DNA of 64,000 nt, taken from assembly GCA_016197365.1 (NCBI GenBank), contig JACPVS010000014.1:1-64000 (forward strand). The letters run 5' to 3'. Positions 1 through 8,714 of this stretch are shown here, piece after piece. The position numbers were made by a program, and so were the translations under genes. Under the pieces are notes generated by a model that was not told the DNA's origin, made no database searches, and worked only from the letters and a program-made list of their open reading frames with translations. Source of the stretch: Mycolicibacterium cosmeticum. Lineage in GTDB: Bacteria; Actinomycetota; Actinomycetes; Mycobacteriales; Mycobacteriaceae. Each line of letters begins with the position of its first letter. Within the stretch, counting starts at the first letter, position 1.

Positions 1-135
1 GATTCCGGACGACACACCACCGAATACACCACCCCCACCGGCGCGGTCTACCGTTCCACCGCGCCACCCATCGCCGGCGGCCTGCGGGTATTGACCCGCG
101 ACATCCACATCGTCATCCCACGCAAGGCGGCGTGA
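1..135 (+). CDS. C-terminal fragment, possibly DUF222/HNH (13E12-type) protein
   Basis: An open frame runs from the window edge to a TGA stop at 133-135 and gives 44 residues. The fragment contains TTPTGAVYRSTAPP, which resembles the Thr-Pro-Thr-Gly-x-x-Tyr stretch near the C-terminus of DUF222/HNH proteins of the mycobacterial 13E12 repeat family. The rest of the gene lies outside the window, so the family call is a weak inference. It converges on the methyltransferase gene, with only one base between the two stop codons. Confidence 0.35.
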   Translation, partial: DSGRHTTEYTTPTGAVYRSTAPPIAGGLRVLTRDIHIVIPRKAA

Positions 136-136
136 C

Positions 137-1306
137 TCACCTGCTCAGCACCGCCACGCATTCCACGTGGTGGGTCAGCGGGAATGCGTCGAACACCCGA
201 AGTTGCTCCACGGTGTAGCCGTTGCGCAGGTACTCCCCCACGTCGCGGGCGAATGACGCTGCCTCACAACCGATATGGATCACCCGTGGCACTCCGGCGA
301 TCAAGTCGATGATCTCGCGCCCGGCACCGGTGCGCGGCGGGTCGAGCACCGCGACGTCGGCGCGGTCGCGACGACCCGTCAGCGCCCGGCGCACCGAATC
401 CGTCACCACCGACACCCACGGCATATCGTCCAGCGCGGCACGCGCCGATCGCGCCGAGCCGCGGGAGGTGTCCACCGTCAGCACCTGACCGGTCTCGCCG
501 ACGCCCTCCGCCAACGCCGCTGCGAAAACTCCTGCACCACCGTAGAGATCCCACGCGGTCATCCCGGGCTCCAACCTCGCGGCGTCGCGGATCAGCGCAC
601 TGTAGACCTCTGGCGCATCCCGGTGCGCCTGCCAGAATGCCGTCACCGGCACCTGCCACTCCCGCCCGCCGATGCGCTGCAGCGCCTCGTACTGGCCTTC
701 GACCACCTGGGTCAGCGCCTTCTTGCCCGGACCGGTCTGCACGATGTGGCGTACCCCGTCATCGTCGACGGCGACGTGCAGTTGCGCGCCCGGCGGCCAA
801 CGCGATCCGTCCAGGCCGTCGAGCATTCCCGGCCGAAGCTGACCGCAATTCAGCTCGGGATACAACTCGGTGCTGTGGTATCGGTGAAATCCGGCGTGTC
901 CCGTCGCGGAGACATCGAGACGGACCCGGGTACGCCAGCCGGTCGCACCGGCCGTACCCACTTCTTCGGCGTCCCCTGACCACTCGTAGCCACCGAGCCG
1001 GCCCAGCTGGTTGGCCACCACCTCACCCTTGAGCCGGCGGGCGGCCTCAGGCGCCGCGAAGGCCAGGTCACAACATCCCGCGCCGTCCACCCCGGCGATC
1101 GCACACTGCGAATCCACACGGTCCGGCGATGCTTCGAGCACCTCGACAACGTCTGCGTGCCAATAGGATCCGCGTTCGGCCCGAACCTGCACCCGGACCG
1201 TCTCGCCGGGCAGGGCGTACCGCACGAACACCACCCGGCCGTCGTGGCGCGCCACGCAGCTGCCACCGTTTGCCGCGGGCCCGGTGGTCAGGGTCAACTC
1301 GCTCAA
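137..1306 (-). CDS. TrmA/RumA-type class I SAM-dependent RNA methyltransferase
   Basis: The 389-residue protein should methylate uridine C5 in tRNA or rRNA. A TRAM-like beta domain fills residues 1-60. The SAM-binding motif I DLYGGAGVF is at about 253-261, the LDPPRTGAG motif at 321-329, the likely nucleophile Cys347 in IGCEAASFARD, and the general-base Glu382 in THHVEC. These are the hallmarks of the RumA/TrmA family. It is the ortholog by position of M. tuberculosis Rv2689c. The ATG overlaps the TGA of the upstream permease gene (ATGA), so the two are probably translated in a coupled way. The exact target base cannot be read from sequence. Confidence 0.9.
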   Translation of the reverse strand: MSELTLTTGPAANGGSCVARHDGRVVFVRYALPGETVRVQVRAERGSYWHADVVEVLEASPDRVDSQCAIAGVDGAGCCDLAFAAPEAARRLKGEVVANQLGRLGGYEWSGDAEEVGTAGATGWRTRVRLDVSATGHAGFHRYHSTELYPELNCGQLRPGMLDGLDGSRWPPGAQLHVAVDDDGVRHIVQTGPGKKALTQVVEGQYEALQRIGGREWQVPVTAFWQAHRDAPEVYSALIRDAARLEPGMTAWDLYGGAGVFAAALAEGVGETGQVLTVDTSRGSARSARAALDDMPWVSVVTDSVRRALTGRRDRADVAVLDPPRTGAGREIIDLIAGVPRVIHIGCEAASFARDVGEYLRNGYTVEQLRVFDAFPLTHHVECVAVLSR

Positions 1307-3297
1307 TCCAGGAATCCTCTACGCGCATCGCCGGGGGCCGACTGCGGCTCCAGCCTCTTCAGCCGCTCAGACGAATTCAGCTGCCAGGGCACCGATGTCA
1401 CCATCACATTCGGTTCGAACAAGAGCCGGCCCTTGAGCCGCAGCGCGCTCTGGTTGTGCAGCACCTGCTCCCACCAATGTCCCACCACGTATTCGGGGAT
1501 GAACACCGTCACCACCGTGCGCGGCGACTCCTTGGTGACGCGCTTGACGTAATCCAGCACCGGCCTGGTGATTTCCCGGTAGGGCGAGGCGATGACCTTG
1601 AGCGGGACGCTGACATCGCTGTCCTCCCACTCATGCACCAGCTGCCGCGTCTCCGCGTCGTCGACACTGACGGTGATGGCCTCCAGCACATCGGGCCGGG
1701 TGGCCCTGGCGTAGGCGAGCGCGCGACGGGTCGGCAGGTGCAGCTTGGACACCAGCACCACGGCGTGGTTGCGGCTGGGCAGGACGATGTCGCCCTCGGA
1801 TTCCTCCTGCGCCACCAACTCCCGGGCCACCGTCTCGTAGTGCTTGTGGATGAGCTTCATGATGACGAACAGGATGCCCATGGCCAGGATCGCAATCCAG
1901 GCCCCCGCAAGGAATTTCGTGAAGACGACGACCACCAGCACGGTGCCCGTACAGATCAGGCCGATGGTGTTGATCACTCTGGAACGCATCATCCGCCGGC
2001 GCACGGCCGAATCGGTCTCGATCCGCAGCAACCGGGTCCAGTGCCGCACCATGCCGATCTGGCTCAGGGTGAAGGACACGAACACGCCGACGATGTACAG
2101 CTGGATCAGCGCGGTCGTCTCGGCCCGGAACGCGATCACGAAGGCGATCGCCGCGAAGGCCAGGAACAGGATGCCGTTCGAGAACGCCAGCCGGTCACCG
2201 CGGGTGTGCAGCTGACGCGGCAGGAACCGGTCCTGGGCGAGGATCGAGCCCAGCACCGGAAATCCGTTGAACGCCGTATTCGCGGCCAGCACCAAGATCA
2301 GCGCCGTAACGAGGGCGATGATGAACAGGCCAGGCCCGAAGTTGTGGAAGACGGCGTCGGCGAGCTGCGCGATCAATGTCTTCTGGTGGTAGTTCTCCGG
2401 CGCGCCGATCAGCTGCTCGTTCGGCCGCTCGGCCATCTGCACGCCGGTTTCCTTGGCCAGCATGATCATTCCGATGAGCAGGGTCACCGAGATGAGCCCG
2501 AGCAGAAGCAGCGTCGTCGCCGCATTGCGCGACTTCGGCTTCTGGAAGGCGGGCACACCATTGCTGATCGCCTCGACCCCGGTCAGCGCCGCCGAACCCG
2601 ACGAGAACGCCCGCGCCACGAGGAACACCAGCGCGAATCCGAGCACTTCGCCGTGTTCGGAACGCATCTGGAAGCCGGCGGATTCCGCCTGCAGATGATG
2701 GCCGAGCACGAAGATCTGGAAGAAGCCCCAGCCGAGCATGATGAACATGCCGACCATGAACGCGTACGTGGGAATGGCGAAGGCGGTACCGGATTCGCGG
2801 ATACCGCGCAGGTTCAGCGAGGCCAGAATCAGGATGGCCGCAACGGCGAACAGCACCTTGTGCTGCGCGATGAACGGCACCGCCGAACCGATGTTGGACA
2901 TCGCCGAAGACATCGACACCGCCACCGTCAGCACGTAATCCACCAGCAGCGCGCTGGCGACCGTGAGGCCGGCCGTCCCACCCAGGTTGGTCGTCACCAC
3001 CTCGTAGTCGCCGCCGCCGGACGGATACGCGTGCACGTTCTGCCGATAACTCGCGATCACGATGAGCATCACGCCGGCGACGGCCAGCCCGATCCAGGGA
3101 GCCACCGAGTAGGCGGTCACGCCGGCCACCGACAGCACCAGGAACACTTCTTCCGGGGCATAGGCAACCGAGGACAACGCATCAGAGGCGAACACAGGGA
3201 GGGCGATCCGCTTCGGCAGCAGCGTGTGCGCGAGCTTGTCGCTGCGGAACGGCCTTCCCAGCACCAGCCGCCGCGCGGCGGTTGAAAGCTTGGACAC
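1303..3297 (-). CDS. APC-family amino-acid permease
   Basis: An integral membrane transporter of about 664 residues with roughly twelve hydrophobic segments. The N-terminal half carries APC signatures (FASDALSSVAYAPEE, then GGGDYEV). A soluble C-terminal region of about 200 residues follows the last membrane segment. It corresponds to Rv2690c, next to the Trk-type regulators. I chose the GTG at 3297 because conserved sequence begins there (VSKLSTAARRLVLGRPF). An in-frame ATG at 3366 would add 23 residues but would crowd the divergent ceoB start. Its stop overlaps the methyltransferase start. The substrate is unknown. Confidence 0.85.
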   Translation of the reverse strand: MSKLSTAARRLVLGRPFRSDKLAHTLLPKRIALPVFASDALSSVAYAPEEVFLVLSVAGVTAYSVAPWIGLAVAGVMLIVIASYRQNVHAYPSGGGDYEVVTTNLGGTAGLTVASALLVDYVLTVAVSMSSAMSNIGSAVPFIAQHKVLFAVAAILILASLNLRGIRESGTAFAIPTYAFMVGMFIMLGWGFFQIFVLGHHLQAESAGFQMRSEHGEVLGFALVFLVARAFSSGSAALTGVEAISNGVPAFQKPKSRNAATTLLLLGLISVTLLIGMIMLAKETGVQMAERPNEQLIGAPENYHQKTLIAQLADAVFHNFGPGLFIIALVTALILVLAANTAFNGFPVLGSILAQDRFLPRQLHTRGDRLAFSNGILFLAFAAIAFVIAFRAETTALIQLYIVGVFVSFTLSQIGMVRHWTRLLRIETDSAVRRRMMRSRVINTIGLICTGTVLVVVVFTKFLAGAWIAILAMGILFVIMKLIHKHYETVARELVAQEESEGDIVLPSRNHAVVLVSKLHLPTRRALAYARATRPDVLEAITVSVDDAETRQLVHEWEDSDVSVPLKVIASPYREITRPVLDYVKRVTKESPRTVVTVFIPEYVVGHWWEQVLHNQSALRLKGRLLFEPNVMVTSVPWQLNSSERLKRLEPQSAPGDARRGFLD

Positions 3298-3396
3298 GAG
3301 TGCCAACACTAAGCCCACCGGCGATTGGCTGTAGCGTTCCGGGTGCGCTGGTTGAATGAGGAACATATTCCTGGCAGACGGCCGAGAGGACCCAGG

Positions 3397-4065
3397 GTGC
3401 GGGTAGTGGTGATGGGATGCGGCCGGGTCGGCGCATCATTGGCGGACGGTTTGTCCCGGATCGGCCATGAGGTAGCTGTGATCGACCGTGACAGCACGGC
3501 GTTCAACCGACTCAGCCCCGAGTTCACCGGCGAACGCGTGCTCGGAATGGGTTTCGACCGCGATGTGTTGCTTCGGGCCGGGATCGAGGAGGCGGGTGCC
3601 TTCGCGGCGGTGTCCTCCGGCGACAACTCGAACATCATCTCCGCCCGCGTGGCCAGGGAGACATTCCGCGTGGAGCGCGTCGTCGCGCGCATCTACGACG
3701 CCAAGCGGGCCGCCGTGTACGAGCGCCTGGGCATCCCGACGGTGGCGACCGTGCCGTGGACCACCGACCGGTTGCTCAACGTGCTGACCCGGGAGACCGA
3801 AACCACCAAGTGGCGCGACCCTTCCGGCAACGTCGGCGTGGCCGAACTGCCGCTGCACGAGGAATGGGCCGGCCGCGCCATGACCGAGCTGGAAGCCGCC
3901 ACCGGTGGCCGGGTGGCCTTCCTGCTGCGACTGGGCACCGGACTGCTGCCCGACGCCAAGACCGTCATCCAGGCCGGCGACCACGTCTTCATGGCCGCCA
4001 TCTCCGGGCACATCGCCGAAGCCATGGCCATCTCCGCACTGCCGCCGAGCGAGGACGAGAACTGA
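3397..4065 (+). CDS. ceoB: TrkA-type K+ uptake regulatory protein CeoB
   Basis: A 222-residue RCK protein that gates a Trk/Ktr potassium channel from the cytoplasmic side. The N-terminal Rossmann fold shows the NAD-binding GCGRVG motif at residues 7-12 with an acidic residue (IDRDS) after beta-2. A TrkA-C domain occupies roughly the last 80 residues. The start is the GTG at 3397, preceded by AGAGGA, where the mycobacterial sequence MRVVVMGCGRVG begins. A longer frame upstream has no support. Its TGA overlaps the ATG of ceoC, so the two RCK subunits are translationally coupled. Confidence 0.93.
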   Translation: MRVVVMGCGRVGASLADGLSRIGHEVAVIDRDSTAFNRLSPEFTGERVLGMGFDRDVLLRAGIEEAGAFAAVSSGDNSNIISARVARETFRVERVVARIYDAKRAAVYERLGIPTVATVPWTTDRLLNVLTRETETTKWRDPSGNVGVAELPLHEEWAGRAMTELEAATGGRVAFLLRLGTGLLPDAKTVIQAGDHVFMAAISGHIAEAMAISALPPSEDEN

Positions 4066-4730
4066 TGAAGGTTGCCATCGCCGGGGCCGGCGCCGTCGGC
4101 CGCTCGATCGCCCGTGAACTCGTCGACAGCCACGACGTCACCTTGTTGGAGCGCGACCCGCAACACATCGACGTCGACGCCATCCCTGCCGCGCAGTGGC
4201 GGCTCGGCGATGCATGCGAACTGTCCCTGCTGGAGTCGGTGAAGCTCGAGGAGTTCGACGTCGTCATTGCCGCGACCGGCGACGACAAGGCCAACGTCGT
4301 GCTCAGCCTGCTGGCCAAGACCGAGTTCGCGGTGCCGCGCGTGGTGGCCAGGGTGAACGACCACCGCAACGAGTGGCTCTTCGACGACAACTGGGGCGTC
4401 GACGTCGCGGTGTCCACCCCCCGCATGCTGGCCTCGCTCGTGGAAGAGGCCGTCGCCGTCGGCGATCTGGTGCGGTTGATGAGTTTCCGCACGGGACAGG
4501 CGAATCTGGTGGAGATCACGCTGCCCGACGACACCCCGTGGGGTGGCAAGGCCGTCAAGCGCCTCCAATTGCCGCGTGACGCCTCGCTGGTGACGATTCT
4601 GCGCGGGTCGCGGGTGATCGTGCCGGAGGGCGACGAACCGCTGGAGGGCGGCGATGAGCTGATCTTCGTGGCGATCGCCGAGGTCGAAGACGAATTGCGC
4701 GAGCTGCTGCTGCACCCCGCGAAGGCTTAG
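4065..4730 (+). CDS. ceoC: TrkA-type K+ uptake regulatory protein CeoC
   Basis: A 221-residue second RCK subunit paired with CeoB. The glycine-rich loop GAGAVG at residues 7-12 starts a Rossmann fold, with Glu/Arg after beta-2 (LLERD), and a TrkA-C domain forms the C-terminal third (ITLPDD to VPEGDEPLEGGDELIF). Mycobacteria split into two proteins what some bacteria carry as one double-length TrkA. The start is fixed by the ATGA overlap with ceoB. The gene runs convergently into the DUF3159 gene, overlapping it by four bases. No potassium channel subunit is encoded in the window. Confidence 0.93.
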   Translation: MKVAIAGAGAVGRSIARELVDSHDVTLLERDPQHIDVDAIPAAQWRLGDACELSLLESVKLEEFDVVIAATGDDKANVVLSLLAKTEFAVPRVVARVNDHRNEWLFDDNWGVDVAVSTPRMLASLVEEAVAVGDLVRLMSFRTGQANLVEITLPDDTPWGGKAVKRLQLPRDASLVTILRGSRVIVPEGDEPLEGGDELIFVAIAEVEDELRELLLHPAKA

Positions 4731-5386
4731 CTTTCCGCGACTTCGTTCTGCTCGGCGTGCTGTGCGTGCACCGCGCGCTGCGCGGACCGGATGGCGAAAT
4801 AGGTGATGATCGCCGCGACGCCGGTCAGTGGCCAGCCCATCGCGATGCGGGCGACCCCCAGCAAGCCGACCTCGTCGGTGTCGTATAGATGGTTCTGCAC
4901 GACGTAGCGGGACGCGAACACGGCCACCCAGGCCAGCGTCGCCCCGTCGAACACCAGGAGCGCCTTGCGCACACCGCGCCAGTCGCTGCCGTGCCCGTTG
5001 AGCCACCCCCACGCGTAGCCGACCACCGGCCGGCGAATCAGGATGGACAACGCGAAAATGCCTGCGTAGAACAGGTTTGCGTAGATGCCGTACAGGAAGA
5101 AGCCCTTGGACTCGCCCAGGTACCAGGCGATCAGCGCGCTGATCCCGACGCCCATGAAACCTGATACCGCGGGCTGTAAGGATTCCCGGCGAACCAGCCG
5201 CCAGATCAGGACGAGGGCCGCGACACCGAGTGCGGCGAAGATGGCGGGCATCAGCCCTGCCGTGGTCGAAACCGGGACGAAGACGAGAACCGGCAGCGAC
5301 GAGTAGATCAGGCCGCTGATGCCGCCCATCTGATCGAGAACCGCGCGCGCATTGTTTTTCTCAGTCCCCTGTTCGGGGTCAGTCAC
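4727..5386 (-). CDS. DUF3159 membrane protein
   Basis: A 219-residue protein with five or six hydrophobic helices and the DUF3159 pattern: LDQMGGISGLIYSSLP near the N-terminus and a later YAWGWLNG segment. The position matches Rv2693c. The start is the GTG at 5386, which overlaps the stop of the upstream OB-fold gene as GTGA. A much longer open frame continues upstream but reads through the next gene and is not real. Function unknown; the family is confined to actinobacteria. Confidence 0.85.
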   Translation of the reverse strand: MTDPEQGTEKNNARAVLDQMGGISGLIYSSLPVLVFVPVSTTAGLMPAIFAALGVAALVLIWRLVRRESLQPAVSGFMGVGISALIAWYLGESKGFFLYGIYANLFYAGIFALSILIRRPVVGYAWGWLNGHGSDWRGVRKALLVFDGATLAWVAVFASRYVVQNHLYDTDEVGLLGVARIAMGWPLTGVAAIITYFAIRSAQRAVHAQHAEQNEVAES

Positions 5387-5754
5387 TTCTGAATCTCGTA
5401 GTGCGGGTTGTAAATCGCCTTGGATCCGTTCTCCAGCTTGCCGAGGCGACCGTGCACCCGCAGGGTCAGGCCGGACTCGATACCGGCAATCCGGCGCTGC
5501 CCGAGCCAGACCAGCATCACCGAGTCGGTGCCATCGAACAGTTCGGCACGGACGCCGCTGCCGCAGCCCTTGGCGTTGGTCTCGACACACCGCAGAGTGC
5601 CGACCATCGTGACCTCTTGACCGCGGCGACAGTCGATTGCGCGTTGCGCACCGGTACTGGCCGCGTCGCCGCTGAGCTCCTCGACGTCGAGCTGCTCCGG
5701 GTCCTCTGTGAGCCGCCGAGTGAGCCGGCGCAGATACCCTTCGGCCGTAGCCAT
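5383..5754 (-). CDS. OB-fold nucleic-acid-binding-domain protein
   Basis: A 123-residue protein whose region from about residue 45 (EVTMVGTLRCVET) to the end (LRVHGRLGKLENGSKAIYNPHYEIQ) fits a single OB fold of the RecG-wedge/tRNA-anticodon type. It is the ortholog by position of Rv2694c. The ATG at 5754 (MATAEGYLRRLTRRL) was preferred over alternative starts further upstream because similarity begins there. It is coupled to the DUF3159 gene downstream. No catalytic residues are evident; a role in DNA or RNA binding is inferred only. Confidence 0.82.
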   Translation of the reverse strand: MATAEGYLRRLTRRLTEDPEQLDVEELSGDAASTGAQRAIDCRRGQEVTMVGTLRCVETNAKGCGSGVRAELFDGTDSVMLVWLGQRRIAGIESGLTLRVHGRLGKLENGSKAIYNPHYEIQK

Positions 5755-5878
5755 GGCCTCTCCCTTGCCGTAAATCCAACGCGGATTTACTTTCCTGACT
5801 TTCGCCACGGTAGACCTCTTGAGTCCGAATCGCCACGTGGTGTCGGGCGCGCCGCGCCGATGGGTGCACCATCGAGAC

Positions 5879-6586
5879 ATGGCAGTGAATTTGCGTGGCG
5901 TGACGACAGTCCTGCTGGCCGGCACCGGATCCGATGATGACTATGTGTACCGGGCTTTTTCGGCCCCATTGCACCAGGTTGGCGCCGTTGTGGTGACCCC
6001 GGCGCCGCAACCGCGCAAGCTCATCGCCGGATATCTGGCGGCACTGGACGAGGCGGCCCGAGGTGACGAACGCAACACCATCGCCGTGGGCGGCGTGTCG
6101 ATCGGCGCCGCCGTCGCCACCGCCTGGGCGCTGGCTCATCCCGCGCACACCGTCGCCGTGCTGGCGGCCCTGCCTGCGTGGACGGGGCAGCCGGACAACG
6201 CGCCGGCGGCCCTCTCGGCCCGGCACACCGCGCAGGTGCTGCGCAACGACGGCCTGGCCGCGACGGTGGCCACCATGCGGGCCTCCACCCCGCCCTGGCT
6301 GGGCGAGGAACTCACCCGGTCGTGGTTGGCGCAGTGGCCCGACCTGCCCGACGCCATGGACGCAGCGGCCGGGCACGTGTCGCCGACGAGTGACCAACTG
6401 GCCACCCTGACGGTCCCGATGGGTGTCGCGGCCGCAACCGACGATCCGATCCACCCGGTGGACGTGGCGCTGGAATGGGTGGCCGCGGCGCCGCATGCGG
6501 CACTGCGCACGGTCACCCTCGACGAGATGGGCGCCGACCCGGCCGTGTTGGGCGCGGCGTGCGTCGGGGCCCTGCTGGACCTCTAG
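5879..6586 (+). CDS. Alpha/beta-fold hydrolase
   Basis: A 235-residue small hydrolase without a cap domain. The early segment TTVLLAGTGSDDDYVYRAF supplies the oxyanion loop, and the nucleophile elbow is GVSIG, followed by AAVATAWALAHP. A late Asp (ATDDPIHPVD) is a candidate acid; the catalytic His is less clear. The position fits Rv2695. The ATG at 5879 is used; an internal GTG three codons on is also possible. It lies divergent from the OB-fold gene, with 124 bases between, and converges on the DUF3710 gene. The substrate is unknown. Confidence 0.8.
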   Translation: MAVNLRGVTTVLLAGTGSDDDYVYRAFSAPLHQVGAVVVTPAPQPRKLIAGYLAALDEAARGDERNTIAVGGVSIGAAVATAWALAHPAHTVAVLAALPAWTGQPDNAPAALSARHTAQVLRNDGLAATVATMRASTPPWLGEELTRSWLAQWPDLPDAMDAAAGHVSPTSDQLATLTVPMGVAAATDDPIHPVDVALEWVAAAPHAALRTVTLDEMGADPAVLGAACVGALLDL

Positions 6587-7284
6587 CCGCCGGTGATGGT
6601 GCTGCGCAGCTGCTGCATCGCCGACATCGCGGTGCGGCGCGCATCGGGAGTCGGCGGCGCCGGCGGCGCGGCCGCCTGCGCCTGCTCCTGCGCGGCGCGC
6701 AGCTGTTCGGCCATCGGATCCGGCAGCTGCACCGTCAGCGGGGTCCGCACCGGCAGTGGTGTATCGCCACGCCGAACCACGGTGTCCGCCAACGCTTCCC
6801 GCGCCTCGGCGGCAAGTCCGTCGATGCTCTCGGGCGCGCCGTTGACCACGCAGCGGATCATCCAGCGGTAGCCGTCGATCCCGATGAAGCGCACCACGCC
6901 CGGGGTCTGACCCTCCGGCGCAACCGCGCTCACGCCGACGACCTCGCGGCCCCAGCGGCCGTCCTCGATCCGGACCTTCGCGCCGTCCTTGCGCAGCGAA
7001 TCGGCCAGCTCGCCGGCCACCTCACGCCACAGCCCGGCGGACTTGGGGGCCGCGTAGGCCGCGATGGTGAACCGGCCGCTGGGCGTCACCACCCACACCG
7101 AACTGGGCACACCCTGCTCGGTCAACTCGACCTGCACCTGTCCGGCCTCGGGCATCGGGATCAGCACCGAGCCGAGATCCAGGCGCGCCACCGCGGCCGC
7201 CTCCGGATCGTCGAAGTCCTCGATGTCGAAGGGGCCGTCGAAATCCTCGTCCGACTCGTTGTCGATATCCACGTCTTTAGCCAT
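6583..7284 (-). CDS. DUF3710 protein
   Basis: A 233-residue soluble protein with an acidic N-terminus (residues 2-30 rich in Asp/Glu), then the conserved DUF3710 core containing WREVAGELADSLRKDG and RFIGIDGYRWMIRCVV. An Ala/Pro/Gln-rich stretch ends the protein. It is the ortholog by position of Rv2696c. The first bases read GTGATG, so either the GTG at 7287 or the ATG at 7284 starts it. The dut stop overlaps this start, making a tight dut-DUF3710 operon. Function unknown. Confidence 0.85.
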   Translation of the reverse strand: MAKDVDIDNESDEDFDGPFDIEDFDDPEAAAVARLDLGSVLIPMPEAGQVQVELTEQGVPSSVWVVTPSGRFTIAAYAAPKSAGLWREVAGELADSLRKDGAKVRIEDGRWGREVVGVSAVAPEGQTPGVVRFIGIDGYRWMIRCVVNGAPESIDGLAAEAREALADTVVRRGDTPLPVRTPLTVQLPDPMAEQLRAAQEQAQAAAPPAPPTPDARRTAMSAMQQLRSTITGG

Positions 7285-7748
7285 CACAAACTCGCATGTC
7301 CGCCGGAGGAACCGTGACCGCCATCGCCACGGGAGGTGTCAGCCAGTCCGGCCTCGTCGAACGACGAGACCTCGACCAGCTCGGGAAGTTCGACCCGCTG
7401 CACCAGCAGCTGGGCGATGCGGTCGCCACGCCGGATCGCAATCGGCTGCTCAGGGTCGAGATTGATCAGCGCCACCTTGATCTCGCCACGGTACCCGGCG
7501 TCCACGGTGCCGGGACTGTTCACGATCGAAAGCCCCACGCGCGTAGCCAAACCCGAACGGGGATGGATCAATCCGACCATCCCGTGCGGAATGGCCACGG
7601 CGATGCCGGTCGGCACGAGGGAGCGGTGTCCGGGCGCGAGATCCACATCCACGGCGCTGAACAGGTCCACGCCTGCATCGCCGTCGTGGGCCCGGCTGGG
7701 CAACGGTAGATCGCGGTCCAGACGCACGACCGCCAGAGAAGTGGGCAC
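7284..7748 (-). CDS. dut: dUTP diphosphatase
   Basis: A 154-residue trimeric dUTPase that hydrolyses dUTP to dUMP and pyrophosphate, keeping uracil out of DNA and feeding dTMP synthesis. All five motifs are visible: [33 protein letters not shown] (with the catalytic Asp and the uracil-binding Tyr), GDRIAQL and the C-terminal arm [10 protein letters not shown]. The length matches M. tuberculosis Dut exactly when the GTG at 7748 is used. It forms an operon with the DUF3710 gene and is divergent from the DUF3093 gene. Confidence 0.97.
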   Translation of the reverse strand: MPTSLAVVRLDRDLPLPSRAHDGDAGVDLFSAVDVDLAPGHRSLVPTGIAVAIPHGMVGLIHPRSGLATRVGLSIVNSPGTVDAGYRGEIKVALINLDPEQPIAIRRGDRIAQLLVQRVELPELVEVSSFDEAGLADTSRGDGGHGSSGGHASL

Positions 7749-7760
7749 GACGCGAGAGAT

Positions 7761-7766
7761 TACCCT
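7761..7766 (+). promoter_or_regulatory. Candidate -10 box of a leaderless DUF3093 transcript
   Basis: TACCCT ends seven bases before the GTG at 7774. That spacing would place transcription initiation at the start codon, and no Shine-Dalgarno sequence is present. Leaderless mRNAs are common in mycobacteria; this case is inferred from spacing alone. Confidence 0.45.
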
Positions 7767-7773
7767 TGGGCAC

Positions 7774-8250
7774 GTGTCAGACACGCGCGCAACCACCCAA
7801 TCGGTGCGTTATCGAGAGCGCCTCCGGGTGCCGTGGTGGTTCTGGCCGCCCGCCCTCGGGCTGGCCGCACTGATCGCGACCGAGGTGAACATGGGCGTGG
7901 CCGCACTTCCGGACTGGGTGCCGTTCGCGGTCCTGCTTCCGGTGGCCGCCGCCGCGATGATCTGGATGGGCCGCATGGAGGTCCGGGTCGTCGACGGAGC
8001 CACGGGCGGCGAACTGTGGGCCGGCCCGGCACACCTGCCGGTCAGCGTCATCTCCCGGTCGGCCGAGGTGCCGAAGTCGGCCAAGTCGGCGGCGCTGGGG
8101 CGCCAGCTCGACCCCGCCGCCTATGTCCTGCACCGGGCCTGGGTCGGCCCCATGGTGTTGGTCGTGCTCGACGATCCCGACGACCCGACCCCGTACTGGT
8201 TGGTGAGCTGCCGGCACCCGGATCGGGTGCTGGCAGCCCTTCGCTCGTAG
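7774..8250 (+). CDS. DUF3093 membrane protein
   Basis: A 158-residue protein with two hydrophobic helices near the N-terminus (from [14 protein letters not shown] and from [15 protein letters not shown]) and a C-terminal soluble region holding [31 protein letters not shown], typical of DUF3093. It is the ortholog by position of Rv2698. The GTG at 7774 is favoured because the longer frame reads back through dut and because a -10-like box sits seven bases upstream. Function unknown. Confidence 0.85.
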   Translation: MSDTRATTQSVRYRERLRVPWWFWPPALGLAALIATEVNMGVAALPDWVPFAVLLPVAAAAMIWMGRMEVRVVDGATGGELWAGPAHLPVSVISRSAEVPKSAKSAALGRQLDPAAYVLHRAWVGPMVLVVLDDPDDPTPYWLVSCRHPDRVLAALRS

Positions 8251-8251
8251 A

Positions 8252-8554
8252 TCAGGCCGCGCAATCGGTGCAGATCATCATGCCGTTCTTCTCGCTTGCC
8301 AGCCGGCTCCTGTGATGCACCAGAAAACAGCTGGAGCACGTGAACTCGTCGGCCTGCTTCGGAATGACACGCACCGAGAGCTCTTCCCCCGACAGGTCCG
8401 CGCCGGGCAGTTCGAACGATTCCGCAGACTCGGATTCATCGACGTCCACGACGGCCGATTGGGCCTCGTTACGTCGTGCTTTGAGCTCCTCCAGCGAATC
8501 CTCAGACACGTCATCGGTCTCTGATCGCCGCGGAGCGTCGTAGTCGGTAGCCAT
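8252..8554 (-). CDS. DUF4193 zinc-ribbon protein
   Basis: A 100-residue acidic protein with two Cys pairs, CSSC and CTDC, near the C-terminus (about residues 73-76 and 95-98) separated by a segment containing FLVHHRSRL. This is the DUF4193 pattern of a small zinc ribbon. The N-terminal 50 residues are rich in Asp, Glu and Ser and probably disordered. A strong GGAGGGG sits a few bases before the ATG. It is the ortholog of Rv2699c. A nucleic-acid or protein-binding role is a guess. Confidence 0.88.
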   Translation of the reverse strand: MATDYDAPRRSETDDVSEDSLEELKARRNEAQSAVVDVDESESAESFELPGADLSGEELSVRVIPKQADEFTCSSCFLVHHRSRLASEKNGMMICTDCAA

Positions 8555-8584
8555 CTCATCCCCTCCGTTACCTTGCAGCAGAGC

Positions 8585-8613
8585 TTTGTACCAGCGTCGA
8601 ACGCCTACACCAA
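8585..8613 (-). promoter_or_regulatory. Candidate promoter of the DUF4193 gene
   Basis: On the minus strand TTGGTG (8613-8608) is followed after 17 bases by TACAAA (8590-8585), a plausible SigA-type -35/-10 pair about 30 bases before the ATG. Both hexamers are imperfect. Confidence 0.35.
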
Positions 8614-8645
8614 ATGATTCGTGCCCTGAATAGCCCTTGGAGGGG

Positions 8646-8661
8646 TGTGATTTATATCACA
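8646..8661 (+). promoter_or_regulatory. CRP-type binding site TGTGA-N6-TCACA
   Basis: The 16-base sequence TGTGATTTATATCACA has perfect 5-base arms matching the CRP half-site consensus used by mycobacterial CRP (Rv3676 family). It lies between the divergent DUF4193 and cei genes. Its centre is 61.5 bases upstream of the predicted cei start at 8715, the classic class I activator position. Confidence 0.75.
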
Positions 8662-8702
8662 GCACGAATCTGCAGCTGGCGACGGGTGCCGGTTTCAGCC
8701 CT

Positions 8703-8708
8703 TAAGGT
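8703..8708 (+). promoter_or_regulatory. Candidate -10 box of leaderless cei
   Basis: TAAGGT ends six bases before the cei GTG, with no ribosome-binding site between, which suggests a leaderless transcript starting at 8715 and supports that start codon. Confidence 0.45.
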
Positions 8709-8714
8709 GCATGG

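Noticed and set aside
1129..3285. A 718-codon open frame antisense to the permease.
   Set aside because: It is Arg/His/Asp/Gly-rich with no domain and exactly shadows a conserved membrane transporter; GC-rich codons make the opposite strand open.
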